Shown: positions 21,783 to 33,901 of the stretch, one piece after another
Position numbering within the stretch: the stretch's first letter is position 1
Layout of the letters: each line of letters starts with the position of its first letter
Assembly (NCBI GenBank): GCA_037975125.1
Contig: CM075853.1
Span: 39,331,113 to 39,395,112 of the forward strand
Length of the DNA stretch: 64,000 nucleotides
Direction: 5' to 3'
Source of the DNA: Latrodectus hesperus
Taxonomy: Eukaryota; Arthropoda; Arachnida; Araneae; Theridiidae
Notes under the pieces: model-generated
What the model was told of the DNA's origin: nothing
Database searches by the model: none
Seen by the model: only the letters and a program-made list of their open reading frames with translations
Made by a program: the position numbers and the translations under genes

Positions 21783-22180
21783 TCACACACAGTTGTGCAC
21801 TCGTAACTCGGAAGAATGCTCCTGACGAATGCACCTGGAATGACACCGATCCATAGCGAAATTCGGGTCGAACGACAGGTGCAAGTAGGCTATGGAGTCA
21901 TCAGATCCCATCACTGGGTGGTCGAGTACGAGGTCAACTAACTGGTCTTTATAGAATGAAATTGGCAAGTCTTTAGTCTGATCGGTCTTTTCGATGACCA
22001 AGTATGGATGTTGCTGTAAAAACTTGCGTCAACCTGCCAAACACTTCCACTTGAAGCTTGCCATTCCACTAGGAGCCTGCCGTTCCAGATGTTGACATTG
22101 ACACCAGCGAACTCCCCTGTACCTAACTCCAAGGAGCTTTACCAGTTTAATGGGAGCTGCTGGAACTTTTATTTAAAGAT
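21783..22180 (-). pseudogene. Unrecognised coding remnant, minus strand
   Basis: On the - strand a frame runs from about 22180 to 21783 with one internal TGA (near 22033). It reads KVPAAPIKLVKLLGV at the start. After the stop it reads FLQQHPYLVIEKTDQTKDLP, then FYKDQLVDLVLDHPVMG and SIAYLHLSFDPNFAMDR. Composition is protein-like, but I cannot name the family. It shares the less AT-rich block with the frame at 20140 and may be another piece of the same element. The copy-2 counterpart is about 46986-47383. Confidence 0.4.
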
Positions 22181-22461
22181 ATATTAAAAAATGACATATA
22201 AAAATTATTTTTTTACAACAGTTGAACATGTGTGATTATCTTACAACATATTGTAAAATATGCAATCAATTTCCGGTTAAATGTAAAGATGAAAACAATA
22301 TGACAATATAATGGGTCTATGGTGAATTAAATACAATTGACATAATAATTGTAATTTTGCAAAGTTCTTGATTATAATTATATAAATGTTAAAAATCAAA
22401 TTCAAAAAGTTTTTGATATTTTCAAAGACAAAGCTTTACTTTGGTCAAAGCATGTTTTTAA

Positions 22462-23179
22462 CTAAGTTGTAGAAGAGTTCCCAATCCAACAAACTAAGTT
22501 TTCATTGTTTATTAGGAATTCAACTGTTTTATTTAATTTTGCTCTCGCTGTACGATTTCTCAGAATTCTCTTCTTCCAGAGGATCTTCCAATTTTCGCTA
22601 GGTATGGCAAAATGCCAGGATAATGTTAAGGGGCAGGTTGTCAAGAAGTGGAAAGGATTGCCTTCTTTTCCACAAGCGCAATCTTTGGAATCAGAAATAT
22701 GGAACCTGTGGAAGTAAGATGGAAATGGTCTGTGGCCCGTAAAGAAAAGTACCTCATTCCTTGTCCAATTAAGGGTTTTCCTGCTAACTTTCGGTATCAT
22801 CTCGTGAACATTTCTTCCAGTTATTCCATTATCCCAATCTTCCTGCCAGCGATCCATTATCCAGTTATCAAGTAAAGATTTGGTATGACAACGTGGTAGT
22901 GGTAGGACCTGAGAAGAATTACTTTATAGGGCAGCCGCTTTTGCAAGTCTGTCTGCTGCCTCATTTCCTTCTGTACCTTGATGGGCCTTTACCCAACCAA
23001 TCCTGATGTTATCTGAAGTTGTTAGGAGATCTTGCATTTTGCGTACCATAGGACATTTGTAAAGAGGATTAGATAAAGATTTAAGGTATGCTTGACTATC
23101 TGACCAGATGTTTGTTAGAAGAGGCTGTGAAGCAGCTACTTGAATGGCTTTACGCAGAGCATATACTTCAGCTTGATAT
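22462..23179 (-). pseudogene. Non-LTR retrotransposon RNase H and C-terminus
   Basis: Read on the - strand from 23179 down, this is the end of an ORF2 of the Jockey/R1/I type. It has an RNase H domain with AEVYALRKAIQ (catalytic Glu), IWSDSQAYLKSL (Asp) and VKAHQGTEGNEAADRLAKA (His...Asp), then a TAA near 22930. The C-terminal region follows in the same frame: WQEDWDNGITGRNVHEMIP, FFTGHRPFPSYFHRF and CACGKEGNPFHFLTTCP (a zinc-knuckle-like CxC...H...C). The EN and RT parts are missing because the Gypsy B LTR starts at 23180. In copy 2 this fragment is split by the Kolobok-like insertion. Confidence 0.85.
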
Positions 23180-23769
23180 TGTTACAAATTTGTAAATAAT
23201 GATTATATTTGACTTAAAATATCTCAGACAGATCGGAAATTCTCACATTTTGGGCAGAAATTGCGGTATTTAGACGTGTTATAGTTTAAAAGCGGATTTC
23301 CTAATGATTTGGCGACAGCTGGCGAGATTCTTAGCGATGGTTGTCGAGATTATTGGCGACTTGGCGAGAAATCGATATTTCTGGAAACATCCATCAACTA
23401 AGCTCTAGGACCAATATTTTTCCAGATAGCCTAGAAGCTTCCAGAACCTTGGCGAAATTGGTAGATTTCTCCGCCAAGTCAGGTATAAATACCGCAGCCC
23501 GACATGGAAGAGTTTAGTTTTTGTTTAGACCGTCAGTGAGTGAAGAAGATTAGTTGTGACTGCTAGTTGTTTTCTGTCTAAAGTATTTGAGACCTGTCAT
23601 TGGAAGCTGTTTCTTATTATATCTGACGAATTGTAGCTGTAGAGTTGTGATTGTAACAGCGGGAATTTCGTTTATCTAGTGAAGTTTTTTTACGAATAAA
23701 AGTCTTGTGTTCATTAAGTGGTTGCTTTATTCAACTCTCAATCGACATGAACCCGTGAAGCTCGGTACA
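23180..23769 (+). mobile_element. Gypsy element B 5' LTR and primer-binding site
   Basis: The LTR begins TGTTACAAATTTG and ends near GGTACA at 23769. The primer-binding site TGGTGTCAGAATCGGGG follows from 23772. Inside are a TATA box (TATAAAT, 23484-23490) and an AATAAA signal (23695-23700). The LTR was inserted into the older non-LTR fragment. No 3' LTR exists because the element is cut at 26446. A second copy lies at 53369-53958 and a diverged relative starts at 63831. Confidence 0.85.
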
Positions 23770-23799
23770 ACTGGTGTCAGAATCGGGGTTGAAGAGTTG

Positions 23800-25073
23800 A
23801 TGCAGCGTGTCACAAGAAAAATGGATATGGATTTAATGAAAAGTCTTCTCAAAAAATTAGCGGAGCAGATGGCTGAGATGAAAGCTGGACAAGAAGAGAT
23901 GAAAGCTAGACAAGAAGAGATGAAAGCTGGACAGGAAGAGATTAAAACCGAGATGATGAAAGAGATAAAATGTGGACAGGAGGAGATGAAAGCTGGACAA
24001 GAAGAGATGAAAGCTAGGCAAGAAGAGATGAAAGCTGGACAAGAAGAGATTAAAAACCGAGATGATGAAAAAGATAAAATCTGGACAGGAGGAGATGAGA
24101 GCTGGACCGGAGGAGCTTAAAAAGGAACTTAAGAAGGACATTGTAAGTGTTAAAGAAGAATTCTCCACCATCATTCAGGAGAAAATGCATGCAATGGAAG
24201 ATAAGGTAACTTCAGTTGAAACTAAAGTTCTGGAGATAGAAGAAAACGTTGAAGAAGCATTAGACAATATGAATAAGAAGATTGAAAGCTTGGAGAAGCA
24301 AATGTCAAACAAACATGAGGAACCAAACGTGGCATTTGTGCCTTCCCTAGCCAATATTAAACTCTCAACATTTGATGGGAAATCATCCTGGCAAGTATAC
24401 AAGAACCAGTTTATGATGGTAGCGGAAGCTAATGGATGGAATCCCCGAGCCCAAGCTTTTCACCTGGCGGCTTCTTTAAGAGGAGACGCGGCTGACATCC
24501 TCGAAACGCTTCCGGAGGATCAGAGGCACGATTTCCAAGCCCTATCGAGTGCGCTTGAGCTGCGGTTTGGAGATAAGTGCACTAAAGAATATAGCTGACT
24601 ACAGTTAAAGTCTCGCTATCAAAAAACGGGCGAAAGTGAAAGAATTGGCTGCCGATATTCAGCGACTTTCCCATCTAGCATTTTCGGACTGCCCAGCTGA
24701 GACACGTCAAGATCTGGCTCTCCATCACTTCATCGATAGTGTGCGGGATCCGGAGATACAGAAAACACTTAGACTCGCCGATGTCAAAGATATTGGATCT
24801 GCCCTAGTATACGCACATAAGATAGAGGCTGCCCAGCAGGCCACGCGTAAAGACCGGCACTCAATCAGAGCCGTCTCTGCTACTGATACGGACTGTAATC
24901 TAAGAAAGGAAATTGAAGATCTGCGGCAAAAAGTCCGTAGCTTAGAATTGAGTAAAGGTGGTAGAAACATGAAGATTCAGTGTTGGACTTGCGGTGCAGT
25001 CGAACACGTCCATAGAGACTGCCCGAAACGAAAAGATGGTGGAAATGTACTTCCACCACAGCAGGGAAACTAA
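23800..25073 (+). pseudogene. Gypsy element B gag with heptad-repeat coiled coil, two frameshifts
   Basis: The start is taken as ATG 23800 (or 23821), after the primer-binding site. After a basic N-terminus the protein is a run of 7-residue repeats (EEMKAGQ/EEMKARQ, about 23875-24108) and then a long Glu/Lys coiled coil. A capsid-like segment follows, including LSTFDGKSSWQVYKNQFMMV and then FHLAASLRGDAADIL. The third frame (about 24600-25073) ends in a zinc knuckle, CWTCGAVEHVHRDCPKR. One extra A near 24053 shifts the frame, since the parallel repeat upstream has one A fewer, and a second shift lies near 24590. All domains are present, so the damage is slight. Confidence 0.88.
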
Positions 25074-25129
25074 TTTGTGGCCATCTCGCGGGGCGGAGAT
25101 GTCCAGAGAGTCAGAAGCCCCATTTCAAA

Positions 25130-26446
25130 TTGTTTCACATTTCTTCCGTAAGTGGCGGCGACAACGGACTTTTCGCTATGGGACATGTCAACGAAGTTCC
25201 CTGTAGAATGATAATCGATATTGGAGCCAACGTAACTATCATTAGGACAGATTTGGCCCGCAAACTTAGTGAGAAACTCATCTGGACGCCGCCCTGCATT
25301 ACCCTCCAAACTGTGACAGGTGACAAGATTAAAGTGCATGGAAAAGTAATTCTAAACATTGCATTTGGTAATGCCGTGTACCATCATATGGCATATGTCG
25401 CTGATATAAATGACGAATTTATTCTCGGATTGGATTTTCTCAAAGAAAACCATTTCAAGTTAGATTTTAAAAATAATGAACTACACTCATGTTCTGAAGA
25501 CATAGCGATTTTTAAGACGAAATATTCAGATATTAAAACCGTCCATCATATTACTGCAAAGAGTGAAACAACATTACCACCAAGAACTGAGACAATAGTT
25601 TCCGGAGCTATTTCAGAAGATAATAATCTTCATTATGGATTGACTGAATATCCAGATTCTGACCATAGCGTTAAAGGAGTACTAGTGGCTTCTTCACTCG
25701 TCGACCTTTCACGAAATATAATCCCGGTAAGAGTTGCTAATCTAAGCAATAAGGTAAAACTAATAAAAGAAGGAGAAGTGCTGGCGACTTGCACTCCAGT
25801 GACCTGTATTAACCGAAATTGTCAAACCACACTATCTGAGCCTCCTGACACTCTAATTAATGAACTCCTTCAGAGTGCAAAGTTAGATGATAAACAGAGG
25901 AATGCTCCAAGAAATCTATTATTAGAATTCGGAGATCTGTTTTCCAAGAAATCAGATGATGTTGGGCGAATCAAATTGACGCAGCACCGAATCAATACAG
26001 GAAATCATCCACCCATTAAGCAACATCCGAGAAGATTGCCATTCGCTAAGCAGGAAGAGGTGGATAATCTTCTGATGGAAATGCAGCAGAATGACATTAT
26101 TGAGCCATCAGAGAGTCCTTGGGCTTCGCCTATTGTTTTAGTTCGGAAGAAAGAGGGTTTTACCCGATTCTGCGTTGACTATCGTCGGTTAAACAACATC
26201 ACTAAAAAAGATAGTTACCCTCTTCCTAGGATTGACGATACACTTGATGCTTTATCCGGAAAACAATGGTTTTCGACTTTGGATCTCAAGAGTGGTTATT
26301 GGCAAGTAGAGATACATCCTGAGGATCGAGAAAAGACTGCATTCACCACAGGACAAGAACTTTGGCAATTCAAGGTTATGCCATTTGGGCTTTGCAATGC
26401 ACCTGCAACGTTTGAGCGCCTGATGGAGACAGTATTACGAGGACAG
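25130..26446 (+). pseudogene. Gypsy element B pol: protease and reverse transcriptase, cut at the repeat junction
   Basis: The open pol frame starts with a retropepsin domain: LFAMGHVNEVPCRMIIDIGA, with DIG where D-T/S-G is expected, and FILGLDFL as the family's second motif. The RT follows with IKQHPRRLPFAKQEEVDNLL, WASPIVLVRKKEG, RFCVDYRRLN, FSTLDLKSGYWQVEI and MPFGLCNAPATFERLME. It ends at 26446 just before the catalytic YxDD region, where the sequence switches without any gap to copy 2 of the BEL/Pao integrase. RNase H, integrase and the 3' LTR are absent. Confidence 0.92.
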
Positions 26447-26811
26447 TAATAGGAAGATTTCTTACTTCAATTGTAGAACCTACCTTGGTAAATATCTGTG
26501 AAAACAGATTAAACTTATGGCAAAGAACTACAAAGGCAGTACAATTATTGATTTGGAAAAATTGGCATAGATCTTATTTAAGCACTTTACAGAAATGTAC
26601 TAAGTGGATTCTTTCTAAACAAAATGTAAAAATTGGGGATATGGTAATCTTAAGGGAGGAAAATATACCTACTTCTAAATGGATTTTAGGTCGCATTATT
26701 AAGACATATCCTGGTAAATATAACAATATTCGTGTCGTGGACGTCAGAACAAAATCTGGCATTTTTAAAAGACCAATATCCAAATTATGTGTTTTGCCTT
26801 TAGAAAGATGA
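26447..26811 (+). pseudogene. BEL/Pao integrase C-terminal domain, copy 2
   Basis: Contains only the DUF5641-type C-terminal part (W..SYL..LQ...KIGDMVIL...RPISKL). It begins in mid-codon at the repeat junction, fused to the interrupted pol of Gypsy B. The integrase core present in copy 1 (711-1239) is missing. Confidence 0.88.
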
Positions 26812-29704
26812 GAAAATTTTTTTAATGTTTTATTCAAAAGGATAAATTTAATAAATTTATCACTATCCCTCTCTCTTGTATTGCTGATTGTTTACTTTAT
26901 TGACTGTGCATTTCAAATATTTGTGTAATGTTATTAACTAGTTTACATTTTGTAAAATTATTGCCATTTATGTTTGTAAAATTTATATTTAACTGTTATT
27001 TACTTGTATGAAAATATTGAATGTTTCACATTGCAATGGTGGGCGGCATGTTCGCGCATGCGCGCACGTCACGTGATATTGTTTGGAACGAGGCAGATGA
27101 AGTTTGGAAATTGAGGAGAACGGTTATGTTTCTCGAGCGGGAAATAATCCCCATATCCTTTGTTGTGTTTGTCTGTAATAAATAATTTAAAAGGACACTG
27201 GTCCGTCGTATTAGTGATTATATAATCTACATATCTCTTAACCATAAAAAACCAACAGGCACCATCCATCATTGTTTATGGTAGCATGAGTACCAAATCC
27301 ACAGTTTTCAAATAGTGAAATCATAATAACGATAATTTAACCAGCGATATACACTAAACTAACTTATATTTAATAATTAATTATATTTTACTGTATCATA
27401 TAAACTTCCTTTTCAATACCTAACCTTTTAATCGAATTTTATTTTTCATATAAATCATCTGTGTAATAAAAAGAAAATTGAATATATACAGATGTCATAT
27501 ACTATAAAATTACATATTTATGAGCATAAATATAAAATAATATTTTTTAAAATAAAGAACTGTACATATAAACCAGAACATTTAGCACCTACGAGAAACT
27601 ATTCGAATTTAGGAATTTGCCTTTCTGATAAGTTATTGTATTTTACTTCATATACATGTTTTTACTGTTCTATAACTCAATTGTGTGTAAAATTTAACTT
27701 AAATATATATTTTTATTAAATGAAATTACTCCTCACGGGAAAGTAAAAATAAGAGAGCTATGTGCTATTAATAAAATGAATTTAAAGTAGTAGCAATTAA
27801 ACAGTTTTTTTTAAATAAAAATATATGAAAATTGCTTCTGTAAAATAGATAACTCATTACAACAGTAAATAATTCAGATGCAATTTTTATTATTGACAAT
27901 ATACATAAATTTACAATTTTTAAAATCATTTGAATATAAGAAAAGTTTTTTTTTTTAATAAATGAAGAATTTTATCAACTAATAAATTTTTTAATTTTTA
28001 TTGTTTCATCTGCAAGTATATTTTGATACCATAAGAACTTAAATAAATTGAATTAATAAACAGAATTAACATTTTTACTTTACATACTAAAAACAGTTAT
28101 TACTTTTCATTTCTTTTTATGATTGTTGAGGAATATATGTTATAAAATTAAATTTTCGTTACTATGATTTTACTGTTTGAAAATTGTGGGTTCGGTACTG
28201 ATGTTCCCATAACGAATGATGGATGGTTCCCTTGGATATTGATTAATCGCATGGTTATATTTCTAAGTTGCTAAAATAGTGAAATTAAGAAATTTCGGTC
28301 AAAATAAATTTTTTTAATTATATTGTGTCTCTAATTAGAGAAATACTTTTTCCGAGAAGATATATTTTAAGATTTATTCGATCATAATTATGCTTATATA
28401 TACTTATAAGTAATATACTCAATAGTAATCCTTTGTGTAAAAGAAAAATCAGTTATAACTTGTAAGAATTTATAATAGAAATTATACGTGATAAGTGATC
28501 ATGCGCATTTCTTTTCAACTCTTGTGTACATTTTAATGTTTACGATTTGGGAAACAAATTTCAAATGTGTCGTAATTTAACGATAATTACTTTATACACT
28601 AATTTATATTATAATCTGCAATGCTTACAATTTTTTGAGAATTAAAACGTTGTAAATGGAATATTAACCTTAAAAAAAATCTGAAAGAGGATGAAATGGA
28701 AATCCACAAGCGATATCTCGACTGAAATCTTGGCCAGATCTGGATATAAGAATATCCCCGAGAAAAGCAGTTCTTTTTCAGCAGAATTATATTTTTATTT
28801 GTAAATTTTATATGCCTGTTAATATATTAATTTTAGACTCAGGTTACAGAATGATGCATTGTTATGTTTTTTATCGACTTCTTTAATATACTAAACAATT
28901 TATAAACTTAGAACTGTGGAAACATGAGAATTTTCTTTTTTGTAAACATGAGTATTTTTTTCCAAACATGAGTATTGCAGTAATTGTCAATATTTGGAAA
29001 ATTTCCTTGTCAAATTGATATTGAGATAGGAATTTAGTCAACAACCCTAATTTGTGTTGATAAAAGTTTACATCTGCTATCTCTTGATATTTTGATGCCA
29101 AGATATGACTAGCAATATGGCCGCTACAAAAAAGCTAAATTAAGATTAATTAAATGTCATCGTCAAATCAAGGGATACCTTATTCTACACTGAACCAGTG
29201 TAAATTGGTTCTTTCTGAATGGTGACAAACTTGAAAAATGGGTATTTACATATTATCCTGTAGACTTTTTTCCCTCATAAAAGTATGTCAAATAATTAAG
29301 CAAATTTTAATATATTTTTCAAAATGTGAAGGAAATGCCAAAGAGCTTACTAATATTTTCATTTTAACAAAAAGATAAAAAATTTATTTGCAATTTATAT
29401 GGTGCTAAATTGCATCATTAAATGACATATTTTTTCACAGGTATGGTCAACAGGATGATACATAAATATTGAAAAATGTATCAATGTTTTTAAATGAGTA
29501 GTTGTAACAATATATCATCAAATAAAATTACTAACTATATTTTTTTGATTTTATCACAAATCCACTGTGTAATAATGTACAGTGGAATCAAATATTACAA
29601 ACTAAATTTCATACACTGACCACAAATTTAAAACTGTAAATTAGAATTCTAAATCTTACGCTGAATTGTAGTACTTCATTGTATCAAATATGATTCTGTG
29701 GTGA
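26812..29704 (+). other. BEL/Pao LTR-like tail and AT-rich DNA, copy 2
   Basis: It corresponds to 1605-4499. The probable LTR part is 26812-27266; the remainder shows no coding signal. Confidence 0.6.
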
Positions 29705-30369
29705 ATCACAGAGTTAGGCGCCATCACGCCATGTAAATTTTTGTAACCCTAGTAAGAGGGATCAGGAGTGAAGAGTGTGCTATGCGAGTAGTACACGATT
29801 GGAAGAATGTCTGCAACAGTAAAGGAAATTGAATAAAATTGTTTAAGGAGATGATATCGTGTTGTTGATGTTCATTTTAACATAACATACAAATCTCCTT
29901 AATGGTGACCTGTTCGTCCTCATTTGGTGACTATAATATATGGATATCAACCTGCTTTAAAATTATCGGCTAATTTTCGCCTGTTGAAAAAGAGGAATCG
30001 AAATTACTGATGCTGTTTCTGTGCTGCGGAACGTTTTTCAAATGGTGGTGATTTATTACAGAGGTGCGTCATGTGGCGTGTTCCGAAAACAGCGAGAAGG
30101 GAATCGCAGATAAGTTTTTTTTAATTTCTGTTTCTTTATTCTGTGCTTTTGTTTTGAAACTTATGCGTAATTTTTCTGATTCTAATATCGTTTTCGATTT
30201 CATTATTGCTTTCATTTTTCTTATTTACTTTTTATAATTGTTTAGAGGTTTATTAATTATTATAAATCCTTGAAAAATGTATAATTCTTATTATGTAGTT
30301 TAAAATATCTTCATTATTATTGCTAATAGTTAAATATAACGCAATTTTGTTCTTAAACCTTGTATCATA
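29705..30369 (+). mobile_element. Gypsy element A LTR/leader, copy 2
   Basis: Counterpart of 4500-5164 with the same AATAAA and TTAATGGTGACC marks. Borders are approximate. Confidence 0.45.
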
Positions 30370-31107
30370 GCTGAAGTTAATGCTGTTCAAATTCCTGTAT
30401 ATAACAGATCTGATCCCGCATTATGGTTTGTTATGTGTGAAAGCCCGTTTGTTCTTGCCACACCAAAACCCATTACAGAACCGATAACTAAATATAATTA
30501 TATTTTTTCCCATCTTCCTCCCGAAACTGCATCATTAGTTCGTGATGTACTTATGAAACCGGATGCAACCGATCCATACAAACAGATTAAACAGGAATTA
30601 ATAAACCGCTCGGGAGAATCATTGCAACAAGAAATTCGAAACCTATTATTAGGGGAAGAATTAGGATCGCACAAACCAACAGAACTTTTACGAAATATGA
30701 AGCGTCGCGTAGAATCACATAATGTTCCCGATAAACTAATGTTAGAACTATTTTTACAGCGATTGCCATCCAATGTTCAAACTATTTTAGCTGCAGTTTC
30801 TGATCTAACAATAGAGAAAGCTGCTGAAATTTCCGATCGCATCATCGATGTAACGCCATCTCCTGTCGAAACGTTTTCGGTTTCCAAAACAGATGAATCT
30901 TTCGAAACTAAAATATTTCGCGAAATTGGAAAACTAAATAAACGAATTGATCAACTTTCTTTTTCTCGTAGTCGTTCACCATATCGTCGTAACCAAAGCA
31001 GTCGTGAAAGAAGTAATTCCCACAAACGAAATTTTTCCATTTGCTGGTGTCACAGACGTTTCGGAAAGAAATGTAGAGATGATAAATGTGTTAAGCCTTG
31101 TGCATAG
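30370..31107 (+). pseudogene. Gypsy element A gag, copy 2
   Basis: Identical in structure to 5165-5902: HLPPETASLVRDVL, the LLLGEELG segment, and the C-terminal HRRFGKKCRDDKC motif. The family N-terminus again lacks a start codon. Confidence 0.8.
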
Positions 31108-31550
31108 CAGGAAAACAAATGCAGCAAAGAATAGAGGCGACATATTCTTTGCCTCGCGAATCACGTCGCCTGTTCATTTGCGACCGGACATCAAATGTTT
31201 CATTTCTGGTCTATATGGTTCTTACGTGTCCTTAATCCCTGCTAACAATTACCAAAAGCAAAATTCTTCACAACAAACGCTTTTAGCTGCAAATTCTTCA
31301 GCAATTAATGTTTATGGACAAAAGACACTCTCTTTAAATTTTAATCTTGAAATTTTACTTGGACATTTCTAGTAGCCAATGTTAGTACACCATATTTGGG
31401 AGCAAATTTTCTCCATTATTTTGAATTGGTTCCAGATCTCAGGCATAAATATCTTAGAGACACAAAACGAAATTACAATCCATTGGCCACTTAAAATATA
31501 CAGATCTTCATTTAGTTCAAATTTCTATTCTTAAAGATACTCCTTATCAT
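31108..31550 (+). pseudogene. Gypsy element A protease remnant, copy 2
   Basis: Counterpart of 5903-6345 with the same frameshifts and no visible catalytic triplet. The breaks therefore predate the duplication. Confidence 0.6.
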
Positions 31551-31556
31551 AAACTT

Positions 31557-32367
31557 TTGAAAGAATTTCCTTCTGTTACTGAACTACCTAATCCAAATCA
31601 ACCAGTTAAACATAATACTGTGCATTACATAATTACGAAAGGTCCTCCTGTAGTTGCAAAACCTCGAAGACTTGCTCCTGATCGTCTTATAATTGGAAAA
31701 ACTGAATTTCAAAATATGATGCAGTTAGGCCATATAAGACCTTCGAGAAGCAACTATGCCTCACCTCTACACATGGTCCCTAAAAAAGGAACTTTAGATT
31801 GGAGACCAGTGGGTGATTATAGAGCTTTAAATGCTCAAACAATTAAAGACACATTACCCGATACCTTATATTGCGGATTTTACTGCAGAATTACATGGAT
31901 CAAAAATATTTAGTCGCATAGACCTAATAAAAGCTTATCATCAAATCCCAATAAACCCTGACGATATACACAAAACCGCTATATGTACCCTATTTGGTTT
32001 ATTCGAAAGTACAAGGATGCAATTTGGCCTTTGCAACGCATCTGCTACTTTTCAACGCTTTATAGATGAGGTTACACGCGATTTATCAGGTGTTTATGCG
32101 TTTGTCGATGACATATTAATTGCTTCTAAAAATCCCCAAGAGCATTATCAACATTTAAAGGTATTATTTTCAAAATTAGCAGAATATGGGTTATGTATTA
32201 ACGTTTCTAAATGTACTTTTGGTGTTTCTTCAATAGATTTTCTAGGTTTTAATCTTTCCGAAGAAGGAATTCAACCTTTACAAGATAAAGTTAAATGCAT
32301 ATTAGATTTTCCTAAACCAGAAACCTTAACGCAGAAGATTTTTAGGATTAATTGCGAAGATTTTTAG
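31557..32367 (+). pseudogene. Gypsy element A reverse transcriptase, copy 2
   Basis: Same two frames as copy 1, with GDYRALNAQ, then FVDDILIA, and the same 22-bp tandem step creating the stop near 32365. Confidence 0.9.
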
Positions 32368-32792
32368 GAATGTTTAACTTTTATCGATGATTTATTCCTA
32401 AAGCCGCTCATATATTTGCACCCATTGTTCAATTTTTGGAAGGACAAAGAAATAAAAAGAAATCTCATTCTAATGCTCGTAAACTATCCGAACAACTTAC
32501 ATGGAATGAAAATACAGAACAAGCCTTTATTGCCGCGAAAAATGCGATTGCAAAAGCCACTCTTTTAAGACATCCTATTCCTGGAGCTCAGTTGAGCTTA
32601 TCGGTCGATGCCTCAGATTTTGCTGTAGGAGGCACTGTAAGTCAGCTATCGGAAAGAACATGGGAACCAATAGCTTTCTTCTCAATGAAACTTAATAAAA
32701 GTCAACAAAAATGGTCCACTTATGATAGAGAATTGTTTGCAGTTTATTCTGCAATAAAAAAATCCAGAGATACAAAGTTTTCTTCAATCTAA
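32368..32792 (+). pseudogene. Gypsy element A RNase H, copy 2
   Basis: Same truncated RNase H (LSVDASDFAVGG, WSTYDRELFAVYSAI). The distal half is missing as in copy 1. Confidence 0.85.
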
Positions 32793-32844
32793 TACCACCT
32801 CTCTTAAACTGGAATTAAAACCTTGTTATTTTTCTCATTGTGAA

Positions 32845-33756
32845 TTGATGGGTGATATTTCAACTGGAACACCGCGTCCTTTTGTACCCTTCTCTTTCCG
32901 CAAATTGATTTTCGATTATTTGCACAATCTTTCTCACCCTGGAATAGTAGCAACAACAAAATTAATTTGTTCAAGGTATGTTTGTTCTAAGATGAAACGA
33001 CAAATAAAATCATGGGTTCAATGCTGTGAACCATGCCAACGAACGAAGGTACAACAATACACTAAAACGCATTTAGGTACTTTTTCTCTTCCAGATGCTC
33101 GTTTCTCACACATCCATGTAGATATCGTAGGCCCACTACCGCACTCTGGAGGTTGCTATTACCTTTTGACAATAATTGACCGTTTCACCAGATGGCCAGA
33201 AGCGATACCCATTTCAGATATTTCTGCAAAGACTGTTTGCCGTGAAATATTCAACAACTGGATTGCACGATATGGATGTCCATCTGTAATTACATCTGAC
33301 CTAGGACCCCAACTGCGTTCAGCTATGTTTGCTGGATTTAATCGCATGTTAGGTTCAGAAAGGATAAAAACAACTCCCTACAATCCGATTTCAAACGGAA
33401 TTGTAGAGAGATTTCATCGCCATCTGAAATCAGCAATTAAAGCTTATGAAAATGCTAATTGGACGGAGATAATCCCTGTCATTCTTTTGGGCATCCGAAT
33501 AGCCGTTAAACAAGACTTCCAAATTTCTTGTGCAGAGCTTGTGTATGGTACTACTTTGCGTCTTCCTAGTGACATGGTGGACATGGCAGTTATTCCATCC
33601 TGTGACAGTGATTTTATCATTAATCTTCGAAACGTGATGCAACAACTAAATCCTATTGCAACATCCGCCCACTGTACCGATCGATATTATATGCATCCGT
33701 CGTTGAAATCATGCACACATGTTTTCTTAAGAATGGATCGTGTACGTCCTCTATAA
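32845..33756 (+). pseudogene. Gypsy element A integrase, copy 2
   Basis: Same 303-codon frame with an intact D,D-35-E triad (VDIVGPLP, ITSDLGPQ, GIVERFHR) and H-H-C-C zinc domain. Confidence 0.9.
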
Positions 33757-33868
33757 TTATTACACAATTTTAACTACACCGAACTATTTTTGACCTATTT
33801 AAGAATTACATTTTTTCTTTCCTTGTTTTTATCTCGTGAGATTTAATTTTGAATTGTGAATTTAATAA

Positions 33869-33901
33869 ACACACACACACACACACATATATATATATTT
33901 T
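33869..33901. repeat. (AC)n(AT)n microsatellite, copy 2
   Basis: Same tract as 8664-8696. Confidence 0.9.

Larger units (their letters stand above)
1240..26446 (+). repeat. Copy 1 of a 25.2-kb near-identical direct repeat
   Basis: Everything from 1240 (inside the BEL/Pao integrase) onward reappears from 26447 in the same order and orientation. The offset starts at 25207 and falls to 25203 because of 1-bp losses near 1700 and 3970 and two fewer T in a poly-T tract near 18210. Copy 1 is the complete unit. It ends in mid-codon within the reverse transcriptase of Gypsy element B, where copy 2 starts abruptly. The unit contains RPUSD3 exons 1-4 and all the transposable elements listed between these coordinates. 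Confidence 0.97.
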
